Assembly (NCBI RefSeq): GCF_000015725.1
Contig: NC_008825.1
Span: 3,534,001 to 3,598,000 of the forward strand
Source of the DNA: Methylibium petroleiphilum PM1
GTDB taxonomy: Bacteria > Pseudomonadota > Gammaproteobacteria > Burkholderiales > Burkholderiaceae_C
Direction of reading: 5' to 3'
Length of the DNA stretch: 64,000 nt
Within the stretch, counting starts at the first letter, position 1. Every line of letters begins with the position of its first letter. Of the stretch, positions 56,697 through 64,000 are shown piece after piece. The position numbers and the translations under genes were made by a program. The notes under the pieces are model-generated. The model was not told the origin of the DNA. It was given only the letters and a program-made list of their open reading frames with translations, and did no database searches.

Positions 56697-58810
56697 TCAG
56701 CTCGCCAGCTTCGAGAGATCGGCCACGCGGTTCATCGCGGCATGCAGAGTGGCCAGCAGGCCGAGCCGGTTGGCGCGCAGCGCCGGGTCGTCCGCGTTGA
56801 CCATCACGCCGTCGAAGAAGGCATCGACCGGCGCCTTCAGTGCGGCGAGCGACTGCAGCGAGGCCGCGTGGTCGCCGCGCGCGAAGGCGGCATCGGCCGC
56901 AGGTTTCACCGCCGCCAGCGCCTGTGCCAGCGCGGCCTCGGCCGGCTCCTTCAGCAACGCCGCGTCGACCTTCGGCTCGACCGCGCCGTCCACCTTCTTC
57001 AGGATGTTGCCGACCCGCTTGTTCGCCGCGGCGAGCGCGGGCGCCTCGGGCAGGGCCGCGAAGGCCCGCACCGCCGCCAGGCGCTGCGCCACCTCGCCCA
57101 GCCGCTGCGGGCGCAGCGAGAGCACGGCGTCGACCTCCTGCGCGCGGTAGCCCTGCTCGCGCAGGCTGCCGGCGAGGCGGTCGAAGATGAACTCGGCCAG
57201 CGCCGACGACGGGTCGGCGATCAGCGCGCCGAACGCTGGCAAGGCCGTCTTCAGCAGCGCATCGACCTCGAGCGGCAAGGCCTTCTCGGTCAGCATCCGG
57301 ATCACGCCCAGCGCATGCCGCCGCAGCGCGAACGGGTCCTTGTCGCCGGTCGGCAGCTGGCCGATGCCGAACAGGCCGACCAGCGTCTCCAGCTTGTCGG
57401 CCAGCGCGACCACGGTGCCGACCTCGTTGCGCGGCAGTTCGTCGCCGGCGAAGCGCGGGCGGTAGTGGTCCTCGATCGCGAACGCGATGTCGTCACCCAG
57501 GCCGTCGTGCTGCGCGTAGTAGCGGCCCATGGTGCCCTGCAGTTCGGGGAACTCGCCCACCATGTCGGTCAGCAGGTCGGCCTTGGCGAGCCGTGCGGCC
57601 TGGTCGGCCTTGGCCGCCAGTGCCTCGCCGCCGAGCTGGCTGCCGATCGCCCGCGCGATGGCCCGCACGCGCTCGACGCGTTCGCCCTGAGTACCGAGCT
57701 TGCCGTGGTAGACGACCCTGTCCAGACCGGACACGCGATCCTCGAGCGTCTTCCTGCGGTCCTGATCGAAGAAGAACTTCGCGTCCGCCAGCCGCGGCCT
57801 CACCACCCGCTCGTTGCCACCGACCACCGCGCTGGGGTCCTCCGGGCTGATGTTGCTGACGATCAGGAACTTGTGCGTGAGCCGGCCCGTCGCGTCGAGC
57901 AGCGGAAAGTACTTCTGGTTGGCCTTCATCGTGAGGATCAGGCACTCCTGCGGCACCGCCAGGAAGCTCTCCTCGAACTGCCCGAGCAGCACGTTGGGCC
58001 GCTCCACCAGCGCGGTCACCTCGTCCAGCAGCGCCGGGTCGTCGATCGGCACCAGGCCTTCCTTCGAGGCCGCGGCCTGCAGCTGGCGCGCGATCTCGCC
58101 GTGGCGCGCCGCGAAGCTGGCGATCACCGCGCCCTGGTCCTGCAACTGCTGCGCGTAGTGGTCGGCGTGCTGCAGCACCACCGGGTCCATCTGCGCCTCG
58201 AAGCGGTGGCCGTGCGTCTCACGGCGCGACTCGAGCCCGAGCGCGGCCACCGACACCAGGTCGGCGCCGTGCAGCGCCACCAGGCCGTGGGCCGGGCGCA
58301 CGAACTGCACGCTGGCCCAGCCCGGCAGCTCGCCGGTCTCGAGCTGGTAGCTCATCAGCTTGGGGATCGGCAGCTTCGCCAGCGCTTCGAGCAGCGCCTT
58401 CTGCAGTCCGGCGGCCAGCATCGCGCCGGGCACCAGGCTGTCGAAGAACAGCGCCTCGGCCTTGCCGTCGGGGCGACACTCGAGCCGCGGCAGCGCCGAG
58501 GCGTCGGCGCCCAGCGCGGCGAGCTTCTTCAGCAGCGCCGGCGTGGGCTGGCCGTCGGCCGTCAGGCCCACGCTCACCGGCATCAGCTTCTGCGACACCG
58601 CCTTGTCGGGCGCGGCCGGCAGCACCGCACTGATGTGTGCCGCCAGCCGCCGCGGCGAGGCGAAGGGAGTGGTGGCCGAGTGCTCGGTGGCCAGGCCCTG
58701 GGCCTTCAGGCTCTCGGCCAGCGTCTGGGCGAAGGATTCGCCGAGCTTCTTCAGCGCCTTCGGCGGCAGTTCCTCGACAAACAGCTCGACGAGCAGGTTC
58801 TTGGTGTCGC

Positions 58811-58814
<4 letters not shown>
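56697..58814 (-). CDS. glyS: Glycyl-tRNA synthetase beta subunit
   Basis: tRNA-recognition subunit of the alpha2beta2 glycyl-tRNA synthetase, 705 residues. It begins [23 protein letters not shown] and contains [17 protein letters not shown]-like [16 protein letters not shown] near the end and a C-terminal anticodon-binding type region. Overlaps glyQ by 4 bases. Confidence 0.97.
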
Positions 58815-59767
<953 letters not shown>

Positions 59768-59910
59768 CGTGTGATGTCGTGGAGAGGGCGGGCCGCGGCA
59801 ACGGAGCGCCGCGGCGGAGCCAGGATTCTAGGTGGCCGCTTCGCGCACCGAGGACGGCCGGCGCGCGGCGCGGCGCTACCGGTTGCACGGCCGGTCCGCA
59901 GTCCGTGCGA

Positions 59911-61374
59911 TCAACGCCGCGCCCGCTCCGCCAGCCGCATCTTCAGCCCGACCGGGAACATCGTGAAGGCCATGCGCTCGCCCGGCGCCCCGCCGCCTTC
60001 CGGGCCGACTTCGAGCAGTTCGAAGTTGCGCGCCAGCATGCCCAGCACCATCTTCATCTCCAGCAGCGCGAGGTAGCGGCCGGGGCACAGGCGGGGGCCG
60101 GCGCCGAACGGCATCGAGGCCTTCTGCACGGCCCGGTCTGCGCCGTCTTGCCAGCGGCCCGGCCGGAAGTCCGCCACGTCCTCGGCCAGCCGGGCATCGA
60201 GCGCCGCGCGCCGCATCAGACAGAACACCACGGCGCCGGGTGGCAGGCGGAAGCCGGCCAGTGCCGTCTCGCGGTTGGCCTCCATGAACAGCAAGGGCGC
60301 CACCGGCTTCAGGCGCATCGCCTCGCCGACGCTGGCCTCGATCGAGGCCAGGCCCCGGGCCGCGTCGAAGCTCGGCGGCAACCGTGCATCGCCGAGTGCA
60401 GCGTCCACCTCGGCGACGAGTGCCTGCCAATCGTCCGGATGTTCGTGCAGCAGCCAGATCGCCCAGCCCAGCGTGTTGGCCGTGGTGTCTTCACCGGCCA
60501 GCAGCACGGTCAGCACGTTGCCGGCCACCTCTTCCTCGGTCAAGGCGCTGCCGTCGGCGTCGCGCGCGGCCAGCATCGCCTCCAGCAGGTCGGTCGGCCG
60601 CTCGCGGCGGGTCGGCTCGTCCTGCAGGCGCTGCCTTGCGGCCTGCACGAAGCCACGCACCGCCTCGTGCACGCGCCGCAGGTGGCGGTCGTACTCGCGG
60701 TCGATCGGCAGCCTCAGGTAATGCCAGTAGGGGAAGGGCAGGTTGACGCGGCGAAACAGCATCGGGAACAACTTGTCCAGGTGCTCCTGCAGCGGATGCG
60801 GAGCGTCGATCGTGTTCAGGTCGACGCCGAAGGCCAGGCCGGTCGTGACGTCCACCGTGTAGCGCATCAGCGAGGCCTGCAGGTCGATGGCCTCGCCTCG
60901 CCGCGCCGCCTCGCGCCACGAGGCCATCAGCCGCTCGGTCACCCGCTGCAGCGATGGGTAGAAGCGCTTCAGGTGACCGGGGTCGAAGGCGCTCATCACG
61001 AGCCGGCGCTGGCGCCGCCAGTCGTCGCCCTCGGCGGAGAACACGCCGTGACCGCCGGCCTCGCGGATCACCGCCTCGATCGGCCGCATGCGCCGCCAGG
61101 TGTCGGGCCGGTCGCGCAGCAGAGCGGCGATCGTCTCCGCATCGGAGATCACCAGCACCTCGCGCCGGCCGAGGCGCAGGCGGTAGGTCGGGCCGTGGCG
61201 GTCGGCCCAGTCCTCGAACTGCCGGTGCAGTCGCGGCAGGTCGAACTGCAGCAGGTTGCCGATCAGCGGCCAGCCCCGCGGCCCCGGCAGCGCAGCCACC
61301 GACCTCAGCGGTGCCGCGTCGGCAGCGCGGGCCCTCGCAACGGCGGCGTCATCGGCTTCGTTCGGCTCGCGCAT
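59911..61374 (-). CDS. Cytochrome P450
   Basis: Haem-thiolate monooxygenase, 487 residues, no membrane anchor, so cytosolic. Landmarks: I-helix oxygen-binding AGEDTTANT, K-helix ExxR in EAMRLKPVAP, and the haem loop FGAGPRLCPGR with ligand Cys 430. A redox partner is not encoded nearby. Length and overall sequence resemble the fatty-acid/terpene-type class found in some Burkholderiales, but the substrate is unknown. GAGGAG precedes the ATG. It lies 60 bases after the outer-membrane-type gene and could share its transcript. Confidence 0.93.
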   Translation of the reverse strand: MREPNEADDAAVARARAADAAPLRSVAALPGPRGWPLIGNLLQFDLPRLHRQFEDWADRHGPTYRLRLGRREVLVISDAETIAALLRDRPDTWRRMRPIEAVIREAGGHGVFSAEGDDWRRQRRLVMSAFDPGHLKRFYPSLQRVTERLMASWREAARRGEAIDLQASLMRYTVDVTTGLAFGVDLNTIDAPHPLQEHLDKLFPMLFRRVNLPFPYWHYLRLPIDREYDRHLRRVHEAVRGFVQAARQRLQDEPTRRERPTDLLEAMLAARDADGSALTEEEVAGNVLTVLLAGEDTTANTLGWAIWLLHEHPDDWQALVAEVDAALGDARLPPSFDAARGLASIEASVGEAMRLKPVAPLLFMEANRETALAGFRLPPGAVVFCLMRRAALDARLAEDVADFRPGRWQDGADRAVQKASMPFGAGPRLCPGRYLALLEMKMVLGMLARNFELLEVGPEGGGAPGERMAFTMFPVGLKMRLAERARR

Positions 61375-61434
61375 CGTCTCCTCGCGGTCATCGGACCGGA
61401 GGAGTGTGCGCGAATCCGACTTGAGCGCCGCGCC

Positions 61435-62172
61435 TCAGAAGGGCACCATGGCCTGCAGACGCAGCGTGGCGCGGGGCGCCGCCCCACCGGTGCCGAACAG
61501 CAGGCCGGCCTCCACTTGCGGGTCCTCGTCGTCGTCGCCGAGCTGGGCGAACACCGCCGGGCCGAGGATGTGCGATTGCTGCGATCGCGGCGCCCAGTGG
61601 TCCCAGCGCCCCAGGTGCCCGAAGCCCTGGGCGCCCCAGTCCAGCGCCGAGTCGCTGTGTACGCGCACCTGCCACTGGTAGCCGAACTCGGTGGGCGTGT
61701 GCCCGTCGTCGGCATGCAGGCGGCGCTCGAACAGCAGGTTCAGGTTGCACTGCACCGCGCCCCAGCTCGCCTGCAGCAGCGGCCCGTAGCGCAGTTCATA
61801 GCCCTCGGAGGATTCGCGTTCTCGCTCGACCTCGATCAGCAGGCCGATCTCGTAGGGCTGCTCGCCGGTGTCGGTGAACTGGAAGCGGTTCTCCCATTCG
61901 AGCGAATGCACGCGGGTCGATTCGCCGAGTTCCCGCCCGAAGTTGACGGTGGCCTCGCTCGACCACCATGGCGTGAAGCCGTACTCGACACCGAGCTTGC
62001 CGCCCCAGAAACTGCGCCCGTTGCGATCCTGGGCAATGCCGGCCTTGCTGTCGATCTCGCGTTCGCCGTGTTCGACGACCGGGCTGAAGATGTAGTCGGC
62101 CGGGTCGGCATGGGCGGCCGAGCTCACGAACGCAGAGATCAGCAACGCAGAAAACTTCAAGCGCAAGGTCAT
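61435..62172 (-). CDS. Putative outer-membrane beta-barrel or exported protein
   Basis: A 245-residue protein with a signal peptide (about residues 1-21, cleavage after SSAAHA). The mature part alternates polar and aromatic residues as in a beta-barrel (SFWGGKLGVEYGF, WWSSEATVNFGREL, YELRYGPLLQASW) and ends in phenylalanine (LQAMVPF), as outer-membrane proteins do. AGGAG precedes the ATG at 62172. No family name is certain. It might admit or sense a hydrophobic substrate for the adjacent P450; that link is inferred from position. Confidence 0.75.
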   Translation of the reverse strand: MTLRLKFSALLISAFVSSAAHADPADYIFSPVVEHGEREIDSKAGIAQDRNGRSFWGGKLGVEYGFTPWWSSEATVNFGRELGESTRVHSLEWENRFQFTDTGEQPYEIGLLIEVERERESSEGYELRYGPLLQASWGAVQCNLNLLFERRLHADDGHTPTEFGYQWQVRVHSDSALDWGAQGFGHLGRWDHWAPRSQQSHILGPAVFAQLGDDDEDPQVEAGLLFGTGGAAPRATLRLQAMVPF

Positions 62173-62261
62173 GGGAATTTCTCCTGACTTTGCACTGTAG
62201 TCGCGCTCCGGGGCGCCATGCACCGCCGCAGTGCGCCGTTCAGCTGCGGTTCAGACCCGAT

Positions 62262-63842
62262 TCAGATTCGGGCCGGATCGCCCCCGCGAGTGCGGCGGCC
62301 ACGCCACACCGCCGGAGCCACGATCGCCAGCGCCAGGACCAACGGCGGCCACAGCCCGTAGCGCCCGGCCCACCACGCGAACGGCGTGAGCCCGCTGCGC
62401 CCCTGCACCGTGCCCTCGAGCACGCCGCGGGTGTGCGGCGCCAGCCAGCGGGTGACCTTGCCGCGGTGGTCGATGATGACGGTCGCGCCGGTGTTGGTGG
62501 CGCGGATCATCGGCCGCTGCAGTTCGAGCGCGCGCAGACGCGAGATCTGCAGGTGCTGGTCGATCGCGACCGACTCGCCGAACCAGGCGATGTTGCTGAC
62601 GTTGGCCAGCACCGTGGGCGCGTCGCCGCCGGGGCCGAAGCGGGCCGCGAGCTCCTCGCCGAACAGGTCTTCGTAGCAGATGTTGGGCGCCACCCGCTCT
62701 CCCTGGACCACGAACGAAGGTGCTACCAGCGGCCCGCGGTTGAAGTCACCGAGCGGCATGTTCATCAGGTCGACGAACCAGCGGAAGCCAGGCGGGATGA
62801 ACTCGCCGAACGGCACGAGGTGGTGCTTGTCGTAGCGGTAGGCGCCGCCGGGCCCGGCGGCCGCCTCGCGCGACAGGCCGGCGACCGAGTTGGTGTAGCC
62901 GGCCTGCGGGTCGCCGAGCGGCAGGCCGACCAGCGCAGCACGTTCGCCGTCGGCGAAGGCGGCGCGCAGCCCGTCCCACAGCCCCTCCGGCAGTTGCGAG
63001 GGCAGCAGCGGGATGGCGGTTTCCGGCGCGACGACGAGGTCGGCGCGCGCCTCGACCATCGTTCGCAGCGTCCACACCAGGTCCTCGGGCTGGCGCTCCG
63101 GCGCGAACTTCTCGTCCTGCGCCACGTTGCCCTGAAGCAGCGCGACCGACAGCGTGCCGGTGGGCTCGGTGTGCTGCTGCGGCAGCGCCGTCGGCAGCCA
63201 CCACAGGGCCAGGGCTGCGCCGGCGAGCGCCCAACGGCTCGGCACCGCGACGGCGAGCGCCGCTGCGGCCAGCGCGGCGAGACCCGCCGACACCGCGCCG
63301 ATGCCGTAGACGCCGAGCCAGGGCGCCAGTCCGGCCAGCGTGCTGTCGCTGTGCGCATAGCCGGCCGCAACCCAGGGAAAGCCGGTGAAGACGACCCCGC
63401 GCGCCAATTCGGCCAGCAGCCACAGTGCGGCGAACAGCAGCGCACCACCCCACGGACTGACGGGCCGCCAACGATGCCACGCGGCCATCGCCGCGGCGAG
63501 GTAGAGCGACAAAAGGGCGCACAACAGGGCGATCGCCACCACCGCCAGCCAGGCCGGCAGACCGCCGTAGCGGTGCAGGCTGATGAACAACCACCAGGTG
63601 CCGCCGGCCAGCCAGGCGATCGAGAAGCTGCCGCCCAGCACCGCCGAGCGCGCTGGCGTGCGGGCCAGGCCGACGCGCCACGCCAGCCAGGTCACGGCCG
63701 CCAGCTGCAGCCAGCCGGCATCACGCGGCGCGAACGCGAAGGCGTGCAGGCCACCCGCCACGGCCATCAGCAGCAGTTCGGCCCCCAGCGGCCACGGCGC
63801 CCCGGGCCGACCTGTGGCGGGCGGGGCGGGCAGCGGGGTCAA
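62262..63842 (-). CDS. lnt: Apolipoprotein N-acyltransferase
   Basis: Adds the third acyl chain to lipoproteins such as RlpA, inner membrane. The 526 residues have six or more N-terminal spans and a nitrilase-like periplasmic domain with the catalytic glutamate (VAPETAIPL), lysine region (YDKHHLVPFGEF) and cysteine (NICYEDLFGE). A TTG start is used: it overlaps the corC stop as TTGA and gives the full first span; no ATG is placed suitably. This should be checked as the start is unusual. Confidence 0.92.
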   Translation of the reverse strand: MTPLPAPPATGRPGAPWPLGAELLLMAVAGGLHAFAFAPRDAGWLQLAAVTWLAWRVGLARTPARSAVLGGSFSIAWLAGGTWWLFISLHRYGGLPAWLAVVAIALLCALLSLYLAAAMAAWHRWRPVSPWGGALLFAALWLLAELARGVVFTGFPWVAAGYAHSDSTLAGLAPWLGVYGIGAVSAGLAALAAAALAVAVPSRWALAGAALALWWLPTALPQQHTEPTGTLSVALLQGNVAQDEKFAPERQPEDLVWTLRTMVEARADLVVAPETAIPLLPSQLPEGLWDGLRAAFADGERAALVGLPLGDPQAGYTNSVAGLSREAAAGPGGAYRYDKHHLVPFGEFIPPGFRWFVDLMNMPLGDFNRGPLVAPSFVVQGERVAPNICYEDLFGEELAARFGPGGDAPTVLANVSNIAWFGESVAIDQHLQISRLRALELQRPMIRATNTGATVIIDHRGKVTRWLAPHTRGVLEGTVQGRSGLTPFAWWAGRYGLWPPLVLALAIVAPAVWRGRRTRGGDPARI

Positions 63843-64000
63843 GCCTCGGGCGGCGACGCTGGCGGCGGGCCGTCCGCGCGGGTCACCTTGAACCAGCGAA
63901 CGGCACCCCCGCGCGCCAGCATCACGGCGAAGCGCAGCCCGCCGACGTCGACCGTCTCGCCGCGGCGCATGACGCGGCCGAGCTCGTGCGCCACCAGGCC
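63839..64000 (-). CDS. corC: CorC/HlyC-type transporter-associated protein, C-terminal fragment
   Basis: The last 53 residues of a gene running off the right edge. GLVAHELGRVMRRGETVDVGG is the CorC_HlyC (transporter-associated) domain end, followed by LRFAVMLARGGAVRWFKV and a Pro-rich tail. The CBS domains would lie outside. corC-lnt is the standard order in betaproteobacteria; the stop overlaps the lnt start. Confidence 0.85.
   Translation of the reverse strand, partial: GLVAHELGRVMRRGETVDVGGLRFAVMLARGGAVRWFKVTRADGPPPASPPEA

Overview
The window is GC-rich, densely coded chromosomal DNA of a betaproteobacterium, most likely order Burkholderiales in the Rubrivivax / Leptothrix / Methylibium / Comamonadaceae neighbourhood. 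This rests on gene order (hrcA | nadK-recN; minC-minD-minE; corC-lnt ... glyQ-glyS-gmhB-plsC), on a leucine-degradation (liu) cluster headed by a TetR-type regulator, and on the very high third-position GC. No rRNA, CRISPR array, insertion sequence or prophage was seen. There is one tRNA gene (anticodon CAT).

Layout. 0-3.8 kb: a membrane GGDEF/EAL protein cut close to the left edge, a hipBA toxin-antitoxin operon with a readable promoter and operator array, and the tRNA. 4-12 kb: fumC and hrcA converge; nadK-recN-rapZ-LON protein-group II decarboxylase run as one tight plus-strand operon. 12-17 kb: YitT-like and GAF proteins, lipoprotein rlpA, an anchored coiled-coil protein, and minCDE. 17-23 kb: one 1913-residue uvrA that is two UvrA proteins in tandem. 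23-27.6 kb: an exonuclease and a cNMP/CBS/DUF294 regulator, then a terminator, a 49-residue membrane peptide gene and an MHS-type MFS transporter. 27.8-38 kb: leucine/isovalerate catabolism (liuA, liuB, liuC, liuD and HMG-CoA lyase with accessory genes) and its probable TetR regulator. 38-42.6 kb: an HCCA isomerase-like protein and a TRAP transporter. 42.8-47 kb: LysE exporter, thiolase, aceK and carbonic anhydrase. 47-54 kb: an MBL hydrolase, then a GntR regulator, a PotABCD-type ABC importer and a divergent Asp/Glu/hydantoin racemase. 54-64 kb: YgjP-like peptidase, plsC, gmhB, glyS, glyQ, then a P450 and an outer-membrane-type protein inserted before lnt and corC.

How the parts work together. 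The liu genes take isovaleryl-CoA to acetoacetate plus acetyl-CoA; the thiolase and aceK further along also act around acetyl-CoA and the glyoxylate branch. The ABC importer, GntR factor and racemase share a divergent control region with a perfect palindrome and probably form one regulon for a hydantoin- or ureide-like nitrogen compound (inference). The most noteworthy observations are the tandem UvrA with a degenerate first zinc module, the hipBA promoter with repeated GCTGTA half-sites, the duplicated 5' end of liuD, paired TGAG-YTTYA-CTCA operators before liuA, a small membrane gene paired with the MFS transporter, repeats and large inserts in two transporters, and the P450 pair breaking the conserved lnt-glyQ neighbourhood.
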